A DNA stretch of 64,000 nucleotides. It comes from Moniliella sp. 'wahieum'. Lineage: Eukaryota; Basidiomycota; Moniliellomycetes; Moniliellales; Moniliellaceae. The stretch's first letter is position 1. The number at the start of each line of letters is the position of its first letter. Below are positions 36,293-46,800 of this stretch, piece after piece. The stretch spans positions 62,001 through 126,000 of the forward strand of contig RSEE01000119.1 of NCBI GenBank assembly GCA_003971905.1, in the 5' to 3' direction. Below the pieces are notes generated by a model. It saw only the letters and a list, made by a program, of their open reading frames with translations, had not been told where the DNA came from and did no database searches. A program made the translations under genes and the position numbers.

Positions 36293-38141
36293 TCACACAT
36301 GGGCCTGGTCCTTATTCTTTAGCAAACGGATGAACATGGCCTGTAGTTCCAACGCCGACTCTTGGAGGTAGTACGCCAATTTGGCTGTATCGGATTCGCG
36401 GAGGAAACGCACCATTCAATGTGGTTCTTCTTGATGCAATACGCTACCCCATACCCATCGGCTACGACCGGTCCAAAGCCAAGGAAAGCAAGATACTCGG
36501 ACGAGATCTGGGAAGTGGACAAGCGCCAGTGCGAGCTTTGCTCAAACGCAGGATCAGTGAAGAGGGTAGGCAAGGGCTCATCTGACCCTACCATCTTCTT
36601 GAGACCAAGAAGGTGGCGGTCTACTCCTTTGCCGTCGGCGGCAGCCTTTGCGTAACGAATGTGCTGAGTGACTGCCGCTTGAAAGAGCTGGTGGATCTCC
36701 TGATCAGGCACAGTATGGTCCAGGAAGGCACGGCAGAACGCAGTACTTTCATCCGAACATGAACGAACAACTTCAGTCCTTCCATGGAGGAACTTGCGTG
36801 TCTGCGCACTCTCATACACCGCCGTAGGCCCCCATGCAACTTGTGATAGGAATTGAATCACCATCTGCACCCAGCCATCCGGGGAGACACCAAAGTTCTT
36901 GATTGTGTCCTTGCCGTACCCGATAAAGTTCTGTACCACCACTTCACACTGGCCCATGGTGGAGTCAAACTCGGCCTGCGCCGTCTTGATTGCCTCCTTA
37001 CTGAGTGGAGGGAGGTCAAAGTCAAGTCGCTCGGGAGGAGGGAGGGAAGCTCCACTGTCGCTCGTCCCCATACTGATCTTGCCTTCCGCCACAGCGGCGA
37101 GGGCAAAGTCATTAAGGCGTAGGGTGGGTGTGCCATCCATGGTGCTGTGTTCACCATTGTAGCCCGACACACCATTTTCAAACACAACAAGCTGCTGCTT
37201 GTCAAAGAATCGGTTTAATCCCCCCTTGCCACCTGTCCACGTTGCCCACGCCCTCTGGTTGGGGGTGACAGGCGAGTCGTTGTCCAAAGCCAAGATGAAG
37301 ACAGATGATTCAATTTTCTCCAGCGCCTTGCGGTTAAGAGGAGAATGGGCCACGATCAGCTCCCGGGCTTTGGCCCATGCATCTCGGTTGCCTCCAGTGA
37401 GAGCACCTAGGGAATGGGTCGCGGGCTTGCTGCTTCCGGGTCTTGGAGGATACGTTGAAGCTGCGATCGAATTTCCAGCTCCGACAGTTCCTCTCCCGAG
37501 GTAGGATGAAGGAGATCGAAGGACCAGCAGTGCCCATTGCGGAGCACGACGAGGTGATTGTTGGTGGCCGGATCAAACTTGACAGCATAGTCCACCTCGG
37601 CCCGGGGGACGACAGGAATTGAAGAGCCAGACAAAGGAGCTCATGTCCAGCGGGCCATGCTTCCCCATGTCAGGGTCCAGCTGGCCCGTTTCCACCAGGC
37701 GGCGGAAAGCAAGGAAGGCCTTTACCAAGACCGGGGCACGAAGAAGGTTGCTCTTTCGGGCGCGGTCATTGTGATGGGAGTAAAAGTAGTTGACATTGGG
37801 CATCAAGGCATCACGATAGCCAAAGTACGCCATATCATTCCACCAGTCTGCCAGCCAACTCGTCTTGGTTTTTGCCCGGGCCTCGAGGCGAGCTTGCAAC
37901 TTTTGAAAGAGCTGGGCCTCGGAGCCTTCAAGCGCAGCCTGTACCGCGGCCTCGGTCGTCTCCTTCTCTTGCCGTGTCTTATGGAAGGGATTGGTCGACT
38001 TGAGGTACTTGGGCAGAGTTTCCTCCAACTTTGGGACCGGGAGGTGGGGCAAGTTTGCTTGTCCGGCGAATAGCGGACCCTTGCGGTCCATCGCGGCCGT
38101 GTCGGCCCCTTGAACATGTCGGCACTGCTCACGCGATCCAT
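36293..38141 (-). CDS. CAT2: Carnitine O-acetyltransferase
   Basis: Transfers acetyl groups between CoA and carnitine, moving acetyl units between peroxisome, cytosol and mitochondrion; needed on fatty acids and C2 carbon. N-terminal choline/carnitine-acyltransferase signature: 'LPHLPVPKLEETLPKYLKS' and 'WLADWWNDMAYFGYRD'. Then 'NNHLVVLRNGHCWSFDLL', catalytic His in 'YNGEHSTMDGTP', 'FLHGRTEVVRSCSDES' and 'STSQISSEYLAFLGFGPV'. The true C-terminus, after a one-base change at 36380-36382, is 'LAYYLQESALELQAMFIRLL' then NKDQAHV, with stop at 36293. The final residues are not a PTS1 (no SKL/AKL) and the start MDRVSSADMFKG is not a clear mitochondrial presequence, so location is open. Other register changes lie near 37430, 37600 and 38115. 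The start at 38141 is the first ATG in the conserved frame. Confidence 0.93.
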
Positions 38142-39312
38142 TTTGTAGTCGTCCGGAGGGAAGCACTCGTAGTGGTGAATGTCCTGAAAGTGGAAACGAA
38201 CTGACGACGCATCTCCAATGTCTAGAGGACGTGGAGAGATCCCAAATTCACAACAGCTCGGGTGCTTGTGTGTGGGTGGTGATGGGGTTGGTGAGATGAA
38301 TAAGCACTGACACACAGGAGTTGGCGGTAAGCCCAAGTGGCACTTTCGAATAGTGTGCTTTTAAATCAGAACATCTCTCTTCTATGTCCTCGGCAGAGAG
38401 TAGGGCTCGAAAGCCGGAGAAGGCTAATCACCGAGTTAACCAATGGCCCCACAGTCTAACAACGACAGCGTGTGCGCTTGCCCTTTTGCTCACATCCTCT
38501 CACCCCATCCAACTCACAACAGACGACAACTCTTAGAATACCACAGCGCATCGGCACATCCCAACCGCCCCCACCAATTAAAAAGCAGACGGAGCCCCTG
38601 CTTTAGCCGCACAATGTGGGGGTGTGGGATGCGTATACGAATATGGTATTGATGGGGAGATTAACGTTGATGTTTGCCCCACTCAATCTGTTCTATACCG
38701 CCGTGCCGGCACTCGGTGCAAGCCGTCCCGAGACCGGCGTTCCGATCTCCGGATATCCGATCTCATATGTTCAACGTTCAGTTCAAGTTGAACGTTCAAA
38801 AGCTCAGTTATCTGATAGCGTCCTCTGGCGCCTTTTCCGCGACTGGCTCAAAGGAGAATATGCCAGTGGCGCAAACGGAGCAGGATAGTCGATAGTGGTA
38901 CCAAGGATGGTGGACGGCAGGCTCCCTCCGCCTTTGATGAAAACGTGAAGAACGACCCCGTTCTCACTACATTCCCATGTTTCCTCAGGTCTCGTGGCAT
39001 CTTATTAGGGTGTGGACGCCGAGATGCGCCATGGCCAGGGGTCTCCTCGGTCATTCCCCATCGCCCCCCTGCCGCACAGGAAAAAGGGAGATGAACCTCA
39101 CCATTCCACGGGAAGAAGGGACGTGCTGACACGAGCCCACGCGCTGCTCAAGCTCTCACCTCACCCTGATCTGGGAAACTTTGGTTCGGTGGGAGGCGAC
39201 AAGTCTCCCACCGCGATTTTGTCGAAGAAGATGACCCAAAGGCATCCACAGGATCGGTGGGAGTAGCGGGATCAAACCAACTTTCGGTCACCCGTTTGAT
39301 CCCAAACTGGTC
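38142..39312. other. Spacer upstream of carnitine acetyltransferase
   Basis: No recognised gene. AACGTTC heptads lie at 38773-38779 and 38791-38797. Confidence 0.35.
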
Positions 39313-39871
39313 CCTGATTTGTTCTATTAGACCCTACTGTTTTTCCCTTTGACTATGCTCCCCTTCTTCCTCCGTGTGACTCAACTCGCATGTTCTTCTC
39401 TGAGGCATGCATATACCTCGCCCTCTTTCCACTCCATGATATGATCCTCTCATCCTTTCCCCATCTCCTATCTCCTGTTACATCGTCACGGATGGGGTAT
39501 TATTACTGAAAATTTCCATCACGGCACTGATCCTACTAAGTTGATACAGCTTGACCATCATGGAGGGGGCGGCGGGCACGCTCTTTGTCATATGACCATG
39601 ACCACAAGTCCCAAAAGAACCTCAGATTCTCAACAGAGTTCGCATCCATCACACCTCCTTAGGAATCAGATACACCTGATCACACACAGTTGTCAGGTTG
39701 GCTGGATCCTGTGATCTGTGCTAACCCCTGTTTCCCCCCTGTTGCCTATGCTCTCACCCTTTCTTTCTCTGTGTGACTCAGTCCACCTTTTCTGAGGTAT
39801 ACATATACCTCGCCTTCTCTCTACTAAAAGATATGATCCTCATCCCATTCCTCATCTTCATCTCCTGTTAA
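39313..39871 (+). repeat. Diverged direct repeat of about 160 bp, two copies
   Basis: Copy 1 spans about 39313-39481 and copy 2 about 39709-39871, offset 391-397 bases. Shared ordered words: GTGTGACTCA (39374 and 39771), TCTGAGG (39400 and 39791), CATATACCTCGCC (39409 and 39802), GATATGATCCTC (39438 and 39830) and ATCTCCTGTTA (39471 and 39860). Between the words the copies differ by substitutions and small gaps, so the duplication is not recent. The sequence is pyrimidine-rich. I see no coding potential and no terminal features of a known element. Confidence 0.7.
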
Positions 39872-40752
39872 CGTTTAACCTTTCCAATTGGCACCCTTTT
39901 GTACACACGATTAGTTCTAGTATCTCGCGCGTCTCCTCTCATGCAGACAAGCATATCCCTATTGCCTTTTTGTAACTAGGGACTACACTGACATATCGCT
40001 GGTTATCATGGTATTGTTCAGGAGGGAAAAAGTGCTGAAGAACAGCAACAGCAAGACGTCACTACTCTCAAGTTGCTGCGCGGATGGAGGGCGTTACCAT
40101 GTTCTCCGCTCTTGCTCCATCCCCACGAATGATTACCATTTCTAAAACATACATTTTTCCAATAGTAGAGTGGGGGTGTGGTAGAATCTGTTCAGTATCG
40201 ATAGGGATGGTGCTCCTATCTACTGCTATTCTCGGGAAGTGACCAAAATTGGGACCAGTACACCCCCCATCATACGACAAGACACGGCAGGGGAGGGGTT
40301 TTGTACACGCGCACATACCATTGCGGGGGAAAAGGGGGGAAAGAGGAGGGGATAAGCGGCCGCGCTAATCATTAATCACAACCACAATCATATATGCAGA
40401 TGAGCGTAGGGTAGAGAGAGAGAGGTGGTGAGCTATTAGTACTTAGTGGCGATCGAGAGAAGAGAAATATGGAGCCCCCGAGAGGTTACAATCAGGGAAG
40501 TGATGGAACATGGTACTGGCCCCCCAGATTCACAGTCTTGCAGTGACTGCTCTCTGCCCATTCCAAGCTACTATAATGGTTGTTGGATGCGCGTGTCTTC
40601 GCCCTCACATAACTTTTTGGCTTCCAGAGCAAGATGTAACATGGAATCCATTGCCCCATGCCAGCCTATAAACGGCCCCCTCGCTGGTCTCACATTGTCG
40701 CATTCCGCATTCCGCATGTCACATGTCACACATGAAAGAGCCTATGGGGCCT

Positions 40753-40784
40753 GAGCGCCTGAGCGCCTGAGCGCCTGAGCGCCT
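40753..40784. repeat. GAGCGCCT octamer tandem, four units
   Basis: Four perfect copies with an 8-base period, followed by CTGAACCTCAAGG. Unlike the heptads, the unit is not a full palindrome. Confidence 0.85.
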
Positions 40785-41209
40785 GAACCTCAAGGCTCAG
40801 GGACTCAGGCATTAATAGTGTAGCTTTGGCGCTTGAGATTGTTGCTGTGTGAGCATCTGTCGTTGTTGCACGTGGCAGGAGGGAGGCGCGTGCGGGGCGT
40901 AAATGAAGTGTGATCTTCCCAACGGCACGATAGGTATGGCCTGGTATCTCACACGTTATTGGAACGGGCTGCTCTGCAACAGCCACATTCTTTTGACCAG
41001 GGAAGAGAACCTGCTGAATCTTGAAGTTGTTCGGACGCCGGTTTTACATGCCCCTGTCATATTCTCAGGTGACGCGGTGGCGCGTGATGCACATAATTGA
41101 CATACATATACCAATCGTGCTGGACGAAGGCGAGGGTCCAATCGCCGCGCAGTGGGAGAATTGGATCGGAGAGGGAGTATTGAAGTGTTTGATGGGCCTG
41201 TCACATGTT

Positions 41210-41224
41210 AGGCCTTAGGCCTTA
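41210..41224. repeat. AGGCCTT heptad, two units plus a variant
   Basis: Two exact AGGCCTT copies and a degenerate third. This is the GGCC-core member of the heptad family. Confidence 0.7.
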
Positions 41225-42177
41225 GGGGCTATACCGGTATGCACGCATGTACTTGTGGTTGCACGTTGAGACGTTGAGGCATCTGACGCGCTGACGCCTG
41301 CGTATCTGATGTCTCCTACCGCTGACGCTGATGGCGCTTAAACTGGTTATAACCAGCTTTACTATTATAGCTTTACTATACTCACTACACTTTTGACTCG
41401 CTGTACTTGCTGTAGCTACGAAGCTTGAAGCTTGAAAGCGCTCATATGCTGGCGCCCAAGTGGAGCGACCCTCTCGCTGTGTTACAGATGCAGGAGGACA
41501 GTATTTGATGAACTAGGCCATGCTTTCAGAAACGCCGATCCATCGATCATGGCATGAGCATGCACATGTCCAGGGATCGATCAGAACCCATCCAGATATG
41601 CAGACCCGTTTCCTGGTCTCCCACGGGCATTCGGCATTCGGCAGGATGTGCATTCGGCATGATGCATGATGTGCATGATGCATAGTGTATGTATACGATG
41701 CATGATACAGAAGCGGTGAACAGTGCCCCCCTGTGAGCAGAGCAGGGGCAGCGCAGGGTAGCGCTTCGTTAGCGCTTATTCGCTCAGCTGAGCGTCAACG
41801 CGCCAACGAGCCGACGCTCTGGCGCGCTGACGCCCCGCCACAGGCTTGCGCACAGACAGCGGCACTGGAGCGCACAGATGACATTTATCCGGGGTATGCG
41901 CACAGCACGGGGCGGCAGGGATTTCCGCCTGGGCACTGCGGCAGAGCTCGTTCGTGAGGCTTTTATGCACACCTGCGCGCGCACAAGCTGTGGCGGCGCG
42001 TCCGCGTGTCTCTCCCCGCCACTCTCCGACTTGGCCAGAGATCTGAGTCAGTACTACTCAGTAACCAGGCCTCATTCGCTCCTCGCGGATCAGATCGATC
42101 ATCGGCCACTAGGCCACTACCCGCGTCGTGCAGGTTGGGCGTGGCTGTATACGCGCCATTATCCTTACCTCTTTTTC

Positions 42178-42183
42178 TATAAA
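42178..42183 (+). promoter_or_regulatory. TATA box of the small membrane-protein gene
   Basis: TATAAA after a T-rich stretch, 91 bases before the ATG at 42274. It supports this start over the longer open frame that begins further upstream. Confidence 0.55.
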
Positions 42184-42273
42184 GGCGATCCCATCCGCCC
42201 AGGGGTACGGGACACTCTGGCTTCTTCATCATCGACACCACCGCCCTTCTCACGTCCTCACTTTCTTTTAGCC

Positions 42274-43041
42274 ATGTCTTCGCCCTTCAACGCAACTACT
42301 CCTGGGGCATCCGAACCCGTTTCTGCCGCACCGCGTCTTGCGTCCTCTCCCTCGCGTCGTACGCACGGAAGCAAGAAGAACCAAACCAACAAGTACGTCC
42401 GCGCGCATCTCTCTCGTGAGGTCATTCATCAGTGCTCGTTGCTTCTGGCGAAGCTAAGGATTGCGTGTGCAAGCGTGGACTCTTACCATTCCTCTGGCCA
42501 TTCTCCTATACGGTTGTCTTCCAGAATCCTCTTGGGTCTAATTGGTATCATCTTCTTTCTAGCCATGGCCGCACAGGCGCAGCCCCAGGTTCAGGTATGC
42601 CATGTTTGAATCCCTAATCGAACGCAAGGCCCCTCTTTTACTGACGGATCCATTCTTCCATTCAATTGTCCCCCAAAGCCTCCCATCCTTCAGGGCCATC
42701 GCTCAATGCCGCATTGGACCAACCGCTTCCTGACTCTCTCAGTGCTCTTCCCCACTACGCCGATCCTGAGGTAACCCCCTTGGGGTGCTAAACGGAGCCG
42801 CGGGAGCAGCATCCCCAGCGACAGTATTGCACAGGAGCTCAAGCAGCTCGGATCATCGATCAAGGACAAGATCGATTCAAAGATCAGCCAATACGTCTAC
42901 GATGCTGAAGCGGACGAAATTGCTGTGGCGGATCTGCTGAGCTTCATCGGTGGGCAGCATGCCCATTCGCCGGGCGGAGCCTACCCATTTGCCCTCTCAA
43001 CCTCGCCTTCCCGCCGGCCGCTCTACCCGCCACACCAATAA
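42274..43041 (+). CDS. Small single-pass membrane protein, four exons, unknown family
   Basis: Four exons splice in exact phase with no indel: 42274-42392, 42525-42594, 42694-42770 and 42819-43041, giving 162 residues. Donors are GTACGT, GTATGC and GTAACC; acceptors are TTCCAG, CTTCAG and CCCCAG. The first 40 residues are hydrophilic (MSSPFNATTPGASEPVSA..., then SRRTHGSKKNQTNK). A membrane segment 'ILLGLIGIIFFLAMAA' follows directly after the basic stretch. A second, weaker hydrophobic stretch 'RFLTLSVLFPTTPIL' precedes an amphipathic region 'SIAQELKQLGSSIKDKIDSK', and the end is Pro/Arg-rich (PPHQ). The acceptor of the second intron could be 15 bases earlier, keeping frame. I do not recognise the family. 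It could be a tail- or signal-anchored ER protein; that is only a guess. Confidence 0.6.
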
Positions 43042-43801
43042 GAACCGTCGCGGAGTTGCGGCTGAGGCTGTTGCCGACCAGCGTTCGTGATATGGATTTG
43101 CCATGTCCCGATCAATGATTTTTTGCGATCTTGAGAGCTTATTGAGGGCTCAGCCTGAGCGCTGAGCCTGGGAGGACTCAGGGCCGGTGACGCCTGTTTG
43201 ACGCAATAATTTATACGTTGGGAAGGTGTGTTGCGTGTATATGACAGACACATGAGAGGCAGCAAGACACATGACGTCGTTTTTAGGCTGACTGGTGGTC
43301 AGTTATTCTCTCATGGATCTCATGTCAGTACTTTCGCCAGTGATGGATGATGCAACTGATGGCCATCCAACCATCGTAGGGTCGTAAAAGAGAGGACCGA
43401 TGCATATCGTCAACAGTCTAAGTATAGTTGTGTGGTGGAACGAGATGCGTAATGCCATTGATCGCTGGGAGAGATCTCCAGAGACAGGCGGAGCGGGATG
43501 AGCTCTCATCGTCAACATGATGATAGACCTCCAAGGCTTTTGGAGACGGCGGTGGCCACAAGTCCACCCCCCAACCAAAATGGTCCCGAAGCAGATGAAA
43601 TGGGCGCGAGAGACAGAGCAAACTGAAGTGGTGGTCATGCAATGCGGGATGCGATGTACAAAAAGAGGTAGGGTAAACGGGAGGATGGGACGATGGGTAC
43701 GTGGGGGGATGGGGGGATGGGGGGGTGGGAGCAAAGGAATCAATGCACAATTTGTTAGGGGGGTTGGCCCAAAGAGGGAAAAGGATCAAATGTATGTATG
43801 C
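43042..43801. other. Convergent spacer before RIM15
   Basis: Lies between the 3' ends of the membrane-protein gene (plus) and RIM15 (minus). G-rich run near 43695-43735. No gene seen. Confidence 0.4.
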
Positions 43802-46800
43802 TCATTGGCTGGTGGAGAGAGGGTCTTCCACGAGACGGGGTGGATTGGTGACAACCGTGGTCACATCGCCACTATCCGAAGAACGCTCGTCCTCCTGAAT
43901 CGTCCGGTCAGGGGAACTGCTCGGGTCGCCAGCACGAATGCCGAGACGGCGAATGAGCTCTACCACATCAGCCGTCTCGAGGGGCTTGGTGATGATTGCG
44001 TTAAAGACACTGTTGGAAAGCTCGAGCACCCCCACACGAGACTCACCCGACAAGACTGCCTCTCGATCGATCCCCTCGGGGAAGTAAGGCTCGGCTTGCT
44101 CAACACTGGCCAAGGCAACCATGGGAACGTCAGAGTTGATGTTGCGGGTCGACTTGATCATCCGTGCCGCGTCTTGACCATCCACCACCGGCAGCGTCAG
44201 GTCGACAAAGATCATGACGAACGCCAAATTGCCCATGGCAGCCGTAATGACCGCGCTGCCATCTTTCACGCACACACACTCGCACCCAAATTTGTTAAGC
44301 ACACTCTCCAGCATAGACTGGGCAATGGGGTTGTCTTCACCAATCAAACAGCGTACCGTCGATGGACTCGACCGACCCGATGAGGATGAACTTTCCCCTT
44401 CATCAGAGATGGATCGTGAACGTGACGGGGAGTGGTCGTCACCTTCGGATCGCATCTCCTCCATCGCTTCGTCGTCCCCCGCCACCTCACCACCAACGTG
44501 CTCACGTGCCCCAGGGTCGCGGAGGCTCCCTTCAGACGGTTGGCGTACCGGTTCGGGGTCCCGATTGCTGGATGGCGAATGAAGCTCGTCGCTATTGGAC
44601 CGTCGAGGATCATGGAGAGTAGACAGGCCCGGACGCTCCGACGTGTTGCTGCTGATGGACATGTGCCGCATGTGATTGCCGAGAGCGGCAAAGGGAGACT
44701 GCAAACTAGGGGCCTGCTGTGGTTGAACCCCCAATTGAGATGGGTGCCAATAGGGGTGACTCGGCAAACCTCCTAGCCGAATAGCTGGATGGCCCGCCAT
44801 TCCACTGCTCGGAGAGCCACTTGAGGCAGACAATGCGCTGGGCTGGTACCCCTCGACACGACGATGAGCAGAGTGCGCCGCCACGGCCGGCGAGGTGGGG
44901 GCGGTAGAACGCGATGGATTTGACCCTTGGGATGAGACTGAGCCTGAAGGTGACGCAGGCCCTGCAAAACTCAGTCGGCCCGCATGACTGGGGGGAGCTC
45001 GAGACGAAAGGCTGCGGTTGCGCTGCACAAAGCTGTTGGAAGGGACCATGGGTGGGTGGAGCGGGGCCTGTTGGCCTTGCAGGTGAGCTACGGGCGGCTG
45101 GACAGGGGTGACTTGAGCTGAAGCGGCGTGCTTGGTGGGAGAGGGAGGCATATTGAATGTCTCGGCGATGGGACTGGCGGGAAGATTGGGTAGCACCGCT
45201 TGCGAATCCACCCGCATCTTGCGTACAACTTCATCGTTGGCCTGCTTGAGCACGGGCAAGTTCTTGAAACGGAACGAGCCGAACTGGTCAACGCTCGTGT
45301 CGTGCTCCCCATCTTGACGAATGCGACTGCGTTGGTTGCGATCGTCAATTGCTTTGCTAAAGTCGTCGCGGGCCTTGTCCGTTTCAAAGTCGGGTTTCTG
45401 GGCCCCACGGAGGTCAAAGTAGTCAGTCGATTCTGGATTGTCAACTTGAGGGACAAAGGGACCCTCTTTGGCGGTTAGATTGGCCCAGTCGATGCCATTG
45501 AAGAACGGATGGGCTTTGACCTCAGCTGCCCCATTGGCACCCAAACGCTTTGTGGGTCCGACGTGAGTAGTTTCTCGATCAGGTCCTTGGCCTCAGGCGT
45601 CACACCAAGTTCCTCTTCTTCTTCTTCGGGCATCCACTGCAAGCGGCGACTAAGAATGTTATCAAACACCCGGTCCACTTGTGGTGCATGGAACGGGGGG
45701 ATGCCGTAAAGGAACTCGTAAAGCATCACACCCAGCGCCCACCAATCAACGGCCATATCGTCCATCCCGAACCCAAGAATGCTCTCAGGCGCGAGGTAGT
45801 CTGGGGTACCAACAAAGTGTTTGGCCGTGTTAGGGGTGCCGTCCGAGTCCTTGCCCACCACTTGGAGACGTCGAAGAGGGTGCTGAGGACTCTCCATCGG
45901 ACGGGAACGAGACCGAGTCGATTGCAAGAGACCACCATCGGACGAGTTGGTGTCACTGCCTGCATCAACGCCTTGACGCAATTGGCTTGGACTGTGAACA
46001 GCAAGCTGGGAGAAGCCAGACCCTTTGCCTTGGTCCGGCGAGCTGGATACGCTGTCACTAGCGCTGATGGGCCACGACTCTTTGCGCAAGCCGCTCCCCA
46101 TTACCGTGACACTGCGCTGATCCTGCTGACGGCCAAGCAGACCAATCTTAGAAAGACCAAAATCGGTCAACTTCAGATGGCCTTTCATGTCGATCAAGAC
46201 ATTGTCAGGTTTGAGGTCACTGCAAGAAAAGGGTGTCAGCTGTGCACACGCGTGAACATGGAATGACGTACCGATGAACGATACCACGTTGGTGCAATGA
46301 ATCGATCCCGTTAACAATCTCCGCCACGTATTGCGTCGTCCATTCGATTCCGAGAGGACCGAGGGTCTTGACGAGGGATGCCAAGTCTCCACCAGGAAGA
46401 TACTCCATAACCAAATAGAGGTTGTCCGAGTCGTTGAAGGTGAAGAAAAGTTTGACAACAAATGGCGACTGCGTCTGGGTCATGAGAATCTGTCGCTCAG
46501 CCTTGACGTTGGGCACTTGGTTCTTGGCAATCATGTCCGACTTTTTGAGCACCTTCATGGCAAAGTAATCGCCCGTCGTACGCTTTTGGACCAAGTAAAC
46601 CGCGCCGAACGCACCCTTGCTGATTGGCTTGATCAACTTGAAGTCTTTGATCGTCGTTGACGTTGGACGAGAAGCAGGCGCAATGGATGGCAGGCGTGGC
46701 GACATGGGAATTGAACTGGCCACGAAGGAAGGGCGACCAAAGTTCCCACTCGAGTGCGACATGCTGAGCGTCCGAGGTCCCAGCCATCCCTGCCCATCCG

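Larger units (their letters stand above)
39872..42177. other. Spacer with mixed short tandem repeats
   Basis: No recognised gene. It holds a GAGCGCCT 8-base tandem (four units, 40753-40784), ACATGTC words (near 40716-40730), AGGCCTT heptads (41210-41224), AAGCTTG heptads (41421-41434) and ATGCATG units (41658-41705). Confidence 0.4.

Noticed and set aside
39313-39871. Direct repeat as the two ends of an LTR element
   Set aside because: The copies are only about 230 bases apart, lack terminal inverted dinucleotides or target duplications that I can see, and flank no element genes.
41878-42273. In-frame extension upstream of the small membrane-protein ATG
   Set aside because: It crosses the TATA box at 42178 and has no protein-like features. 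The ATG at 42274 fits the promoter and the splice phase.
42393-42524. Reading this stretch as coding within the small membrane-protein gene
   Set aside because: It is open by chance but begins GTACGT and ends TTCCAG. Removing it joins the basic tail directly to the membrane segment in phase.
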